Origin: Butyriboletus loyo
Taxonomy: Eukaryota; Basidiomycota; Agaricomycetes; Boletales; Boletaceae
DNA: 64,000 bases
NCBI GenBank assembly: GCA_038093515.1
Contig: JBBPSI010000035.1
Location: 1 to 64,000, forward strand
Reading direction: 5' to 3'
The first letter of the stretch is position 1, and each line of letters begins with the position of its first letter. The notes under the pieces were generated by a model. That model saw nothing but the letters and a program-made list of their open reading frames with translations, had not been told where the DNA came from and did no database searches. The position numbers and the translations under genes are program-made. Positions 9,945 through 22,000 of this stretch are shown here, piece by piece.

Positions 9945-11163
9945 ATGCCAGTTCTGAGCCACTCCGGGAATGTCCTCGACGAGGTCTCTGATGCCATCGA
10001 TCATGGTGGGTTGGTTTGCAATCGCCAGTTTCGTCACTCGCCCCTAATCCCTCATCGACGTGTCAGTCAACGTCCTCAAAGGCAAGCCTTTGGACGAACA
10101 GTCAGAGTTCGTCGCAACAAAGGACAAGAACTTGTTCAGACAGTATGACACTGCTTGCGAGCGCGTCAAGGCCTTTTACAAAGAACAGCACGGTGGGTAC
10201 TACCCCTCCGCGACGCCATCGTGATCTAAATATCGATGCAGAGAAGCAAACGATGGCATTTAACATCAAGGCCCGTGTCGATTTCAAGAGCCACAAGCGT
10301 GCCCGCATGGGTATCTGGCAAGCTATGCAGATGCTCAATACTCTCGTGGATGACTCTGATCCCGACGTGAGCCCATCTTCACACGCTTCGTGACCCACGC
10401 TCACATGCATTGCAGACCAATTTATCTCAAATCGATCATCTCCTCCACACAGCAGAGGCGATCCGGCGTGATGGCAAGCCCGAGTGGATGCAGGTCACTG
10501 GCCTTATCCATGATCTCGGCAAGCTCCTGTACTTCTTTGACAGTGAGGGCCAATGGGACGTCGTCGGGGTGAGTTGGCTTGGTTTGGACGGCAAAGTTCT
10601 CAGCACTGATCGTACTTTGCTAGGACACGTTCGTAGTCGGCTGTGCTTTCTCAGACAAGAACATCTACCCAGAGACATTCACAGGGAATCCTGACAGATA
10701 TGATTCCGTCTATTCTACCAAATATGGTATCTACGACGCTCACTGTGGGCTCGACAACGTCATGTTATCATGGGGACATGACGAGGCAAGTCATCCATCA
10801 TCGATCGATAGACCACTATCTGACGCCCCCGGATGTCAGTATCTCTATCACGTAGTCAAAGATCAGTGCACTCTCCCCGACGAAGCCTTGGCAATGATTC
10901 GATATCACAGTTTCTACCCGTACGTCGTCCATAAACAGTTATCTTTCATTCCCTTATCTGAACGCCACATCAACAGCTGGCATCGCGAGGGTGCCTACAT
11001 GCATCTGACAAATGCCAAAGATGGCAAGGCACTCGAGGCAGTGCGCACATTTAATCCATACGATCTCTACTCCAAATGCGACGAACCCATAAATGCCGAA
11101 AAGTTACGCCCATACTACGAGAAACTGATTGCCAAGTTTTTCCCCTCTGAACTGGACTGGTAG
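9945..11163 (+). CDS. MIOX: myo-inositol oxygenase
   Basis: Seven exons (9945-10005, 10067-10192, 10242-10366, 10416-10568, 10624-10785, 10840-10919, 10977-11163) encode 297 residues. The enzyme opens the myo-inositol ring with O2 to give D-glucuronate, using a di-iron centre in an HD-type fold. The signature is complete: [20 protein letters not shown] with the His-Asp pair, LSWGHDEYLYHV and [11 protein letters not shown], which hold the iron-ligand histidines, and the C-terminal FNPYDLYSK and PYYEKLI segments. Length fits the family. Intron 5 uses a GC donor (GAG|GCAAGT). Expected to be cytosolic. It lies next to a dead aldo/keto reductase, so the usual next step of the pathway is not supplied locally. 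Confidence 0.95.
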
Positions 11164-11490
11164 ATTCATTTCCGTTGAATGCGCATCTGATGGACAGACG
11201 TTTCACAAGCTAATCCGAACATGGTCTTTTCTACATGCACCTCGAGCAGTACTCTCCATTGCACTTTGCACCTAACTATCCCTTTCATATTGATAATTCG
11301 TCTGTACACACACGCTTAATTACAAGTGTATTTTTGTTTTTCCGTCGTGCTTTATCGATAAGATGAGATCGTGGCTCCCGAAGGCAGTGGCATCCGTGGA
11401 GCTCGCGATGGAACTACACCTGTGAGCGAATTAACGCTCCGCATATACACCCGTTTCTTCCCCGATCCGAGGCGTTGCAACTTGTGAACG
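11164..11490. other. short intergenic region
   Basis: The 3' flank of the inositol oxygenase and promoter of the next gene, transcribed in the same direction. Nothing else seen. Confidence 0.4.
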
Positions 11491-13043
11491 ATGTCGGGCA
11501 GCCTGCAGACACAACCCTTTCACTTTGACAAGAAATTTGTGGTGTTGAGCGACTGGTGCGACCTTCAGCCCTCGACGTACACAAAGGTGACTTGGAAATT
11601 TCAGGGATGGCACGATCACAACGTGCGACTCCAACGATTGTACGCCCACACCACGCTCCCTGAAGGCACGAATCTCGCGCTAAGTCTTTTGCAGACGTCA
11701 CGGACAACTATGGGATGGGAACATCTCAACGGATCGCGCTCAACATGGATATTCTCGAGTTTGACAAGAGTGGAGGGACGAGAGGCAAATCGTTCAAGTA
11801 CGTCTCTCATTCTCGTTCTCACTCCCTCGGATTCGCCCCGCGATCACAATCGTGATGAGGTTGGGGATACCCACCAGCCTAATGGGGCATGGAACCCACA
11901 TCCACCGAACGCCGCTCTCACACCCATCGTTTATCCATCACGCTCACGGTCGTGGTAATTTTCGACTCTAGGGATGCATTCGAGCTCATGTTGGGAAGCG
12001 TATCTGACAATAGACATTCGCTAGAGGCTTGCAAGACGTATCTCACGACGCCTGCCGGTGTGTATGCTTGACGTGTTGCACGTCCTTTTTTGTACCTTTC
12101 AACTCTGCAACTGATCAAGTATCGGTCCATGTGTCTTGTGTTTCACGATCGAACGATCACAGTCGCAGATGGGCCTCGACCTGTGGAGTTTACGGATGGG
12201 TTTATCGGTTTCAAGAAGTTTTGTGATGAGAGTGATATCCCCTTTACCATCGTGTCAAGGTACGGTTCCATTCTTCGCCATCTTTCCCACACATATGCGG
12301 GGAATGTCTACCGAGCGATGCGTGTTTGTGATTTTGATCCGGACATGATTTCATAGTGGCATGGACGAACTCATTCGCGCCGTCTTGACGGAGCTTGCCA
12401 AAGGTTCCGACAAGGACGTCGTTAAAGATATCCCGATCGTTTCAAATGGCGTCAGACGCGACGCGACGGGCAAATGGTTCATTACATGGCGTCATCCCGA
12501 AAGGTACGGTCCCTTTTTTCTTTTCTCCCCCTCGCCCTTTCGCCTCCCTCTTCTCCATTTGGGCAACCGATGCCTCAGTTTGATCCAAACGATACGAGCG
12601 TACCGGACACAACCTGAAACCACCGCTCGGTAGTGCGTACGGCCACGACAAATCGCGTGCGATCTTGCCCTATCAAGAGTACAGACGAACCCACGATGGC
12701 CAAGGCCCGACGGTATTCTTCTTCGGTGACGGTGTCTCGGGTACGTCTCATCTCACTCTCCACTCCACCTCTATTCCTCACTTACCCCCTCTCTCTCATC
12801 TCCGCTTTGCCCTTCCCTTTTATTGCAGACTTGTCCGCGGCACAACACGCCGACGTCCTCTTTGTCAAAGTGACCGGGATAGACGCGAAAGATAACCTGA
12901 AGAAACACTGCGAGAAGGCTGGGATCCCATACATCCCTTTCCTCGACTTTGACGTCGCCAAGACGATCGTTGGACAGGTCGTTCGAGGGGAGAAGACCAA
13001 GGACGATTTCTTGGTCAAGCCGGTCACAGCGGTCGGGAACTAG
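11491..13043 (+). CDS. HAD-superfamily phosphatase (PYP1/MtnX-like)
   Basis: Eight exons (11491-11555, 11605-11639, 11695-11797, 11972-12057, 12169-12259, 12357-12503, 12634-12740, 12829-13043) give 282 residues. Haloacid-dehalogenase motifs are in order: DWDGTIT split over exons 1-2 (nucleophile Asp and acid/base Asp), IVSSGMD (Ser/Thr motif), GHDKSRAI (Lys) and FFFGDGVSDL (acidic motif). The arrangement with a C1-type cap, HPES.YGHDKSRAI and ADVLFVK, matches the fungal branch that includes yeast Pyp1, a sugar-alcohol-phosphate phosphatase, and bacterial MtnX. The substrate is therefore probably a small phosphorylated polyol or ketose, not settled by sequence. It is cytosolic, with no targeting signal. 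It follows inositol oxygenase head-to-tail. Confidence 0.85.
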
Positions 13044-13614
13044 ATTGAGATCTGACGGAGATCGAGGCGCGCCACGTTCGGTTCGGTTCGGGCGATCGTG
13101 GATTTCGGGTCACGTTTGATGGGGTTTCGGGTGGTTACATACAACATACAGTAGGTCTCGTAAGGGATGTGTTGATTGATTCGTGACTTGGTGCGTTCGA
13201 GGCAGATCTCAGATTTACATGACATGACACAGGTAGGTTGTGGTGCCACGACGGAACATCATCGTTACCTCCCCCCACCCCCCACCCCCCTTGATTAGCA
13301 GCTTGTGGTTTCAGTTCAGGATAGAACGTCCCTTCGTGCGTTACGCTGTGTCAAGACCTTGCGCGCGATGCAGCTGCAAGAATGAACGAATCGACAACCA
13401 GATGTCCTATTTGATGGCGGCTCGTCATCGTCTACCACAAAAAACACGCCATTTATCATACGCATGTGCGAACATATTGTAAGATCGAGAAAAAAATGGG
13501 GGGGGAGGAGTCGCGTTACATCAACGATCGACATTGTCGTCGCTTCTCCCAGACAACAACCCAAAAAAAAAAAAATCGCGCATCCCAAGAAACGAAAAAC
13601 GAGAAATCTGACCT
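13044..13614. other. convergent 3' intergenic region
   Basis: Lies between two genes ending toward each other. It holds a C-rich tract (13267-13289) and A-rich tracts near 13560. No gene seen. Confidence 0.4.
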
Positions 13615-16555
13615 TTACCGACCTTTGCGCCGTCGCCCTTCATGGCCCGCTGCCATGACAGGCTGTGCCGGCGCTCCCGGCGGCCCGCGCACTTGGGCCG
13701 GAGGCACCCATATCCCTCCCGCTTGTGCTAGCGGTGCCAAGTGTACCGCCGCTTCCGGGATCGCCGCCTCACGTGCCTGCCATGCCGGTGGGTCCAGTCC
13801 AAGTGGACGTGGAGCGCCAAACGCTGGAGCGACGAACTGGTGCGGCTGACCCGCTCCAAACATGAATGGGTTGTTGTTCCCGAAGCCGACACCCAGACCC
13901 ATGCGGGGCGCACCCATGCCTGCGCCGCCCATACCACCATCCATACCGCCGCCCATGCCCATGCCCATGCCTGGGACCACGCCCATAGCCGCAGCGATGT
14001 TCCCCGTGCGAATACCAGCTCCCGGACCACCCAACCCTAAAGCCCGCGCTCCCATATAAGCCGGCAAAGCCGCACCACCATGGAGCCCGAGCGCAGCCTG
14101 ATGTGGCGCAACCTGGTGTGGTGCAGCCACAGGACGCGCCACCGGGATGTCCACCTTCAGATTCGCTTCGTCCATGTCTGGACGGGACTTGCGGAGATCG
14201 GCGAGGGCGCGTTTCGCAGCTTCAGATACCTGACGGGTTGCGTGCGTGAGCGATGCGATGGAAAGGTGAAGGGTGGGGTCCATTTGTGTGACTTGCCTCT
14301 TCTGCATGTCGTTGCTCGACTGCATCCCAAAGGTTGCATTTCGACTTGTCTACCTTGCTAGCATAGGGGGGAGGCTAATGCGTGGGTGTTCGTTAGTCGA
14401 ATCGCGACCATGACTCGCTGGCTCTCCGAGGCAGCCTTACAAAACAGGGAGACTTACATTCGAAAAATGATCATATCCATTGATAACCTTCCGACAGATG
14501 TAACACGACACGGTACGACAATTTGGACAAGTCATCTTGTTACACTGTCGCATCAGCAAACGTGAGCCTAGATATTCCGATGAATTAATCCATCAACACT
14601 TACACCCATTTCCTTGATGAATGCTGAGTACCAATAGGTTAGATTGATAGATTGGCTAGAAGAGACAACGTACATTTCTGGCATTTTGGACAATTTCGCA
14701 TGAGCGCCTGGGCTGTTGAGAACGTCAGAATAGGACAAGTCAAGGGTGAACTGAACTTACTCATTGCCTCCTCGATGATATGTTGCGCATCCAGGTGTTT
14801 GTCCTCTTCTACTTCTGTATCCAATGTGAGGGTCTCCACCTAGATAACGTAGAGGAAGCCGAAATTCACCTTTGCAAGTCTTTGGGAGATGGTCCTACAC
14901 AGGAGCCAATCCCAGGTCATCCTCGACAACTTGACATCGTACGCCAACCGTAGAATGAAGGCAAAAAGTGCTTACCGGCTTCTTACACGTTCTACAAGTG
15001 ATCGCTCCACATCCGGCGTTTTCGCAGCTAAAGAGTTTCTCCATCTCATTCTCAATGACACATTTGTACTCGCAGAACGGACACTCTTCGAGATTCTCCA
15101 AGCCAGCTGCCTCGATTTCTTTTCGCTGCTTGACTCGATAATACAATTCAAGAAGAGAGGAAGAGAGGAATCGGCTGAGCTCAGATTCAGGGAAAGGGAG
15201 CTTACAACCTGATTGGTCCATGCAGACAATGTTTGGATTATGCTCGCCGAGCAAGTTGGAAGCATACGATGTCATGCATGATTTACAGAAAAGGTGAGCT
15301 TCCGGGCACTGAATCATCTGATCCTGTTGAAAAATGAGTTGTAGGTCGCGGGATCAAGGAGTTAGAAACAAACAAAAGGATGCCCAGAAAAACAGCATCC
15401 ACACTCGATACCTTCTCCATTATCTTCGTATTCTTGCTCATTGACGGAGACAGCTAGGGCTGCATCTTGTTCGACGGCCAATCCGACCACCCTGAGCAAT
15501 ACCCACTCTCGTTCCTCGTCGAATTTTGGATCTTCTCTTGTTTTCCCTTTACCAACGACGGAGTTGATCGTCTTCAATTTGAAGGGAGGATGCTCTTTCT
15601 TCAGCTCCTCGGCGAGAAGCAGATAAGTCGGCGCATAGAACCGATTGCCGAATAGCCGTGAGCGTATATACGGTTTGGGGATCCGCGGAAAGTCCATCAT
15701 GAGTTGTTCCTAAAAGACTCTGGTTTTAGTAAGAAAACCACTGGGTCACGATACGCAATCCCTGACCAGGGAACGCTCAAAGTAGTGTGGACCACAATCG
15801 TACACCCGCTCCTTGCTGGTATAGTCCACCTTTGGTTCGGGGAGACCTCTGACGTTGGGATCACCGTCTGATTCATTCCGCTTATGTTTACCCTTTTGAT
15901 CTACTTTTGGATAGGATAGATTTTCGAAAAGGGCTTGTAACACAGACTCGACGACGTTCTCTGGCTGAGATTGCATGAATTGTTCGATGAGTGCAAGGGC
16001 ATGGACAGGCTGAACATCTGGGACGATTTCTAGCACACGAACAATATATTCGTCAACCAGGGCGGGTGCTTGGGGTGCAGCTGGCAGAGGCTGCGGATGA
16101 TGCGCCGGTGCAGCGTCGAAGACCTCCTGGGCGACAGAGACCGGCGGTGGATGGATCGCGCGTTGTTCATCGTCACTTCCGGGTAAAAACAATGGCCCAC
16201 CGTCTCCCAACCGCTCTGGACGCACCGCATGCTGTGAAGATCCGGGTACCGACGCCGGTGCGTCTGCGAGCATCTCAGAGCGCGGTTTTCCGAAGGTGAA
16301 CGCTGCGTTCGACGTCTTTGAGGGTGATGGCTGCGATGGTCCTGGCTCGCGACGAATTTGTTTGGGGGAGCGGCGTACAGGAATGTCATTGTCCGAGTCA
16401 GTGAGCTCGATGACCTCGAGGAAGGGCTCGCGCGCCGGTGCTGCTAAACGGGGACGTTTTTTGGATGTACCGGGCTGGCGACTGGCGCTGCGAGTGCGCC
16501 TGGTCATCGCGGAGCTCGGTGGCTCTGGGGAAGAGGTAATGTCAATCACTTGCAT
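13615..16555 (-). CDS. RNF216-like RBR ubiquitin ligase with SUMO-interacting motifs
   Basis: Ten exons on the minus strand (15755-16555, 15374-15709, 14976-15323, 14870-14894, 14761-14814, 14674-14712, 14604-14623, 14458-14544, 14297-14353, 13615-14229) give 793 residues. The N-terminus has two hydrophobic-acidic SUMO-interacting motifs (VIDITSS at 3-9, VIELTDSDND near 47). A leucine-rich region similar to the RNF216 pre-RING segment follows, then RING1 (ECGCC..CPEAHLFCKSC), an IBR zinc domain (CPFC..CENAGCG.ITCRTCKK) and RING2 (CPKC..GCNKMTCPNCRTVSCYIC) with a downstream GYDHF. In RBR ligases RING1 binds the E2 and a RING2 cysteine carries ubiquitin. The tail from about residue 650 is Gly/Met/Pro-rich. 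One intron (14230-14296) has a GC donor. It shares a 130-bp promoter with the next gene. Confidence 0.85.
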
Positions 16556-16685
16556 TGGTCGCCGAGTCTTCAGGAGGAGCGGAGATTTTTCAATTCTTTT
16601 ACGTTTATTACATAATTACGACCACGGACCCGCAGTACCTCGCTGCTCGCCACTTCTTGACTCAGTGACCAACTCGACTTGAGCC
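16556..16685. promoter_or_regulatory. divergent promoter, RBR ligase / VPS68-like
   Basis: Only 130 bp separate the two start codons, so the two genes must share promoter sequence. An A/T-rich part (16585-16615) is present; no CACGTG box. Confidence 0.6.
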
Positions 16686-17349
16686 ATGCCTTACTCGCGC
16701 TCAGACTATGACCCTCGCAGAGTCTGCCTGAATCCTTTCCCCGAGTCCAACTTTGGAAGGTACAGACGATCAATTGGCATCTATCTCGCAGGTGCTTTGG
16801 TACGTCCAATCTCTGCTTTATGCTCTACCGCTCATTGAATTTCGGTAGTTTGCACTCGCCAACTGGACATTCCTCGATGCCGCCATCCTCTCCGCACACG
16901 CCCACGCACCCTATGGTGAACCCCAGATCCCTCCACCAGTCCATGTCGAATTCGTAGACTGGGTCCCAGGGATATGCTCCCTTCTTGGCATGCTCGTCAT
17001 CAACATCATCGACAAGGACAGAATCAGAGGCGATGACTATGGCGCTCCGGAGGCCGTCTGGAGAGCAAGGCTATTCTTGTTTGTCGGCTTTGCTCTCATG
17101 GCCGGTGGATTGGCAGGCAGCGTGGTGCGTTAATTTTCATCCGTATCATGTCGGTTCCAGACTGAGTTTTCCTTGTTCTGTCGCCAGTCTCTCCTTGTCC
17201 TCAAATATATCCTTCACGACTACCCCGAGCAGTTTACATACTATGGCTATGCCAACGTATCCCAAAACGTCGCTCTCATGCTTTCTGCTGTCGTTCTGTG
17301 GATCGCACAGAGCGCACAGGGCGAATACGATTACAGTCTGACATTGTAG
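16686..17349 (+). CDS. VPS68: four-span membrane protein, VPS68/TMEM50 (UPF0220) family
   Basis: Three exons (16686-16799, 16849-17124, 17188-17349) encode 183 residues. Hydropathy shows four membrane segments: IGIYLAGALFALANWTFLDA, WVPGICSLLGMLVINII, ARLFLFVGFALMAGGLAG and NVALMLSAVVLWIAQS. The N-terminal short basic segment, the HVEFVDWVPG loop before span 2 and the DYPEQ.TYYG.ANV loop before span 4 fit the UPF0220 family. Yeast Vps68 works in endosomal sorting and ESCRT-III-linked trafficking. The orthology is by family resemblance; a TMEM50-type name is equally valid. Length agrees with the family. Confidence 0.85.
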
Positions 17350-18349
17350 CTTCCTGGGGTGTCATGCTGCAGTTCGGATGTACGGATGCACGATATAGTT
17401 GCATCGGACTGATTCTGTCCTGTTAATGGTATTTATCGTTTGTATCCCTTCCGAGTGATGGCCCAGTGACTCAAGTTCCCAAACGGTGAAAGCACTCTCA
17501 GTCGCTTGAGCCCTGTAATTGAATCACACGATTACAGTTGTTGATGCATACCAGTGAAATGAAAGTGATCTTTCTCTTACCCACCTATTATTGTTATAAA
17601 TCATTGCGCATTTGCCTTCAGTTACACAACCCTCCACTAGACACAATCTTGGACGTCTGTTGTATAACTGTGCTGCGAGTCGGGCCGGTATTTATCTGCT
17701 ATCCATACGAGATCATCCCCCACTGGCAACAGATGCCGCAGGAACAGGCACTGAGCGCCACAGAGCGATAGATACTCCACCTGTACGACCCGTCAGCAAA
17801 TAGCCATCAAGACGCCGGTCGGAGGGATAACAACCACTGGTGAGTAAAACTTTCGTCTTTGAGAAAGTGAACTTCTTCCTAGGTGTGTTTCCCCCAGTGC
17901 ACAGCCCAGTAATAGACAGGTCACAGCACCGCGACATTTCTGCCAACGCCGTCCCATCCTGTCCCATGATTGTTGACAACTCGATTGCGAGATACGATGC
18001 GATTGGGTGATAGTGATGATGATGAAGCTATGTGCTAGCTTGGGAGCGACCGCGTGAACAAGGCCGCCTTAACGCCAAGGGAGAGAACTGATTGACTGGA
18101 TGCGAGCCATCATGTTAATTCCCGCAATCTTGGGGGCGTGTGAGTCGGTGCTTGGTCGCCTTGCGCTCGTGGTTTTCGTACCCAAGGTTAGATTCCATTT
18201 CATATGTGACCCATCGGGTCTTCCTAAGGGTGCACGAGAATGAAAGAGAAGACATACGAGGGCGTAGGCGTAAAGTGGAGCGTTTCGGTAATCACCTCAA
18301 CAACAGTGATGATCACGGACGCTGATTTCATCAGAAGCACGAGAACTTG
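17350..18349. other. gene-poor stretch, no gene seen
   Basis: The first part of a long gene-poor interval (17350-23633). Open frames here are short and have no recognisable domains, start context or splice pattern. Confidence 0.45.
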
Positions 18350-18534
18350 GTTACAAGGGTAGCCATAGTAGGTTCCAGCAGTGTATGTACCGGTCCGCCG
18401 GGCAACTGCCAATGTAGCCAATGCCGTTAGGGCGGTCGTTACACGTGTCTGCAGTGCATGTCTTGATGGTGTTGCCCGGGTCCTGCGGTCGAATACATGT
18501 GTTGGCGGATCGCTTCAGGTGCCCACGAGGATCC
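18350..18534 (-). pseudogene. possible relic of a cysteine-rich secreted protein
   Basis: A minus-strand frame reads a dibasic LKR followed by NTC, then TIKTC, ADTC and GYIGSC, and after an apparent frameshift continues with TAGTYYGYPC. Five evenly spread cysteines after a Kex2-like site resemble small secreted proteins. However, there is no signal peptide, and the 5' side is cut off at 18535 by the arm of an inverted-repeat element. I see this as a weak candidate relic. Confidence 0.3.
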
Positions 18535-19018
18535 AAAACGTTAGACCGCTTTCGCCCGTGTGCCACTCAGTTTGGGATTTACCTTGATCTACCGGACAAA
18601 TAACATCCAGGTTGCTCGGAAAAAAACCCCTCGATGAAGCTGGCGCCATCATTGTCTACGGAAAGTATGCTCCGATACTATTCCCGCTACCCGTGTGATG
18701 GGAGGTGGAGAAGTTGATTGCGGGAGTGTGTCGACGGTTTCCGACCACTGTTCGTTCAGTTCGAGTCGGGTGAAGATCTAGTTTCGGACTAGTTGTTTTT
18801 GGCGCCTTTTCAGAAGCTCTGGTCCTAGGAAGTGTTTACAGACCTAGAACGTTGACTCGGGACTACTTAGTGAAGACCTGAGGTGAACTATGCAGCTAAG
18901 CCGGGAACGTTAGGAGTGGTTTTACCTGGATTAGGTATAGTACTGTTTGTCGTAAAACCAGTAAACTAAGGTAAACCCAAAACTGAGTAGAACACGGGCG
19001 AAAGCGGTCTAACATTTT
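18535..19018. mobile_element. MITE-like element with 49-bp inverted termini
   Basis: The segments 18535-18583 and 18970-19018 are reverse complements with about 44 of 49 matches (core gttagaccgctttcgcccgtgt). Weaker complementarity continues some 15 bp further in. The 484-bp unit has no coding capacity, which fits a non-autonomous DNA transposon, though a plain inverted repeat cannot be ruled out. I could not see a clear target-site duplication. Confidence 0.6.
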
Positions 19019-22000
19019 AATGTTCCCGTTCGATCGTACTGCAGTAGACCATATATACTCACTAAATGTCACATCAGAAAAACGAGGAAAATGATCAAGC
19101 CTTGCCTTACATTTGTCGTAAGATGAGATAAAAAAGGGTGCTAGAAAAGTAATCGCTCGCGGCCACTTGACCTGAATCAGTTCTCTTCGTAGGTAGGCCG
19201 AGATCGGGAAAGGCAATTGAGGTGAGTGTCGTGTTTGCTAGTGTAGAGTAAATGCTCATAAGCAATATTAAACAGTTTCGCACAATGATGCCTAACCGAT
19301 AGGGACGATTTCGCATGCTGCTCAAAGAGCTGGTTAATCTCTTGCATGCAGCAATGGAGGGGTACAAGACACAATGATTGTCGAATGGAACCAAGCTTCA
19401 CCCACGCGAGAGGCCCCTTGGAAGCCAACTTTTCGCCACGAGTAGAGGACGTCAACTCGCCGGATCACCCAACGAAGGGTTGAACGAGTCACCGATTCGA
19501 CGGGTCACATTCAGCATTCCCGGATGAACTTTGGGCGGCATCTCGAACAGATTTTGACAGCTATCCGACGCTTTCCCTTGTAGTGTCTACTCCAGAGTGG
19601 GAATTTGAATGTTGGTACAAGACTACAAATTAGGCGTCAATGGTGAATTGCTCAGAGCCCACGAACCCATCGTCGAACGGTAGCTGCCTGATCAGAGATG
19701 AGTGAGTGATCAACTTGGTGGCATGACCATCTTTAGGCGGTAGAAATTTCAATGAACCCTCAGATCTTCAGAGTCTAGAGTCAGTCTCGTGTTCTCTCCC
19801 CCACACCCAAGGTTCCCGATTGAGGCGCATTGCGGTAATAGAGGCAGGCGTGGTTCATGCCACTTGTGGTGCCTTGCAGTAACGATGGGTGGACAAGGTT
19901 GGTCGCTGGTTGTACGTACCTTCAGCGTCAATCACAATCATATCTTGACATTCATTCCATCGAACTTCCGCGCAAAAAGTGCAGATAGACTCCGAGGGCA
20001 CAAACGCCTCGATACAACACTCATGATGGTAATTATCTCTCGTTCAGACGACGTTCCCTGTTCGTGACACATACTTGGAAAAGCGTAGAATGTTGCGAGC
20101 CATCTAACCCTCTACAACAGGTGAAAGGTGACACGACACCTCGTTCAGCCTTGTTTGGCAGTGTTCTCCAGTATCAGTGCAATCGATCCTTGCTGCTAGC
20201 CAAGACATCCCACATATATTACACGGCAACAACTTTCCTTGTGTCCAAGCGTTCGCAGATCTCCAAATGGTGCGTCTGCATCCATGTTATACGCTGCAGC
20301 TCTTGTGCCTGATAATCTGCGGAACGGAACTTCATAACCATTTACCATTTAGGAAACTCCTGTGTGAGACTCTCGTCACCTAAACTCCACTTTGCTCGTG
20401 GAAGTGGAGCATTTTCCACACCCGAATCTTGTGCGACACGAACGTCGAGCCACGTTTTCTTTTATGGTGCTCAATGGATTTAAGGCTCTATCACTTCCCA
20501 CATTACCGTCCTCTTTCATACAGTTGACCATTTCAGCGAGGATTTATACGAGACTTGCCCCCGATTTGATTGACGCGGTAGCCGCAGCCGAATCTCGATG
20601 GACTAGAAAGTACCAGTCACCCCCACATCGAACTGCCAACGTATCAGAAGTCCACCCTAACCGAATAAAGGAAACAGATCCGTTTTCCGCACACATGGGA
20701 CGCCGCAGTTAATTAGGCTCGCGTACGGAATCCTGCCTACGCATGAGGAACAGAGCAAACGTGCGCAGCCCCATCCATCCGACTCGTTGGTGTTATCACT
20801 GTCCGACGTGTATGTCTACCCCAGAACGGGTCAGCGTCCCAGCCGCGAAATTCCGTCCCGCTTCTCTTGCCTCTAATTCCATCCCCACTCCTATTACACT
20901 AATGTCGCCATACCCCCTTATCTACAGATAGCTGTAGAGGAGCGAATTTGGCCGTGACGACGGTGTTTTTATGATCCGTTCGAGCGCTACAGGTTCTGGT
21001 GACCCAGTGAGGATCTAGATGTGTTTGATATCTTGGTAGTACTGCATACCATGGCGAACGTTGTCCGAGGCGGAAGTCCGAGGGTTCCGTTAAATCGCGG
21101 ACGGGATCGGGTGTGGGTGGTTCTGGGATGGGAAGGTGACTGCAAAATCCAGTCCAGGCATAGTGTATGCTGCTCCAAGTCATAAGTAATCAATTTGCCT
21201 CGCGATAAGTACCACATGTGTGTGTGCTCATCTCCTGGAGAAGGACGTCCGTTTTGTCGACGCTAGAAAGTGTTGATGGGTGTTTACAAGGTTGACGATT
21301 CGAACGAGTGCTTTTCGACTGCGCTCGGCCGTTCGGGGTCGGAAATATGATGCTGTGGAAGGGTAAGGGGTGTTGCAGTGCCTGCTAGGATACTGCGAGC
21401 GCGTTCAGCCCGATGTCCGCAGCGAGCGCGGGTGTGTCAGCCATGGCATGACTGGTGGCGGCCAATGAACCGACGTCGTCCGATGCAACTCCGATGATAT
21501 CATCCTCACCGTGTAAGACGATCCTGAAATCCATCGTTAGGGTTGCCTTCTCCCCGAGATCCCCGCGTATCCCAATGGCGGTGGTACGAGCCATGACACG
21601 GCAAGTCGCAGTACCCGAGCTAGATTATCAGAGCGTCCGAACGAGCGTTTCAGGACTGTCGACTCCAACCTTGATCGAACGTTTGATGTTTCCCCCGAAG
21701 GCTCGTGGTTATGGTCGCCCTCGATCGATTCTTCGGAACAGTGCTGACGTTTCTCTTGGGATCAATTCTTGATGGCAGCTTCGCTCAACCATCCGGTTTG
21801 AAAGACCGTTAGACGCCGGGTGTACTCGCAGTTTATCGGTACCCATGGCCAGACACAAGGTTCGAACCCATTTTGGTTTGACCCCACGCCGTGCCACACG
21901 TACCCACGTCACTCTTGCAAGCCCTCATATCCTACAAAACGCCTAAATCGCGCATGTCATACGGGAATTCTAGGATGCGGAACCGGCATGCACTCGAATT

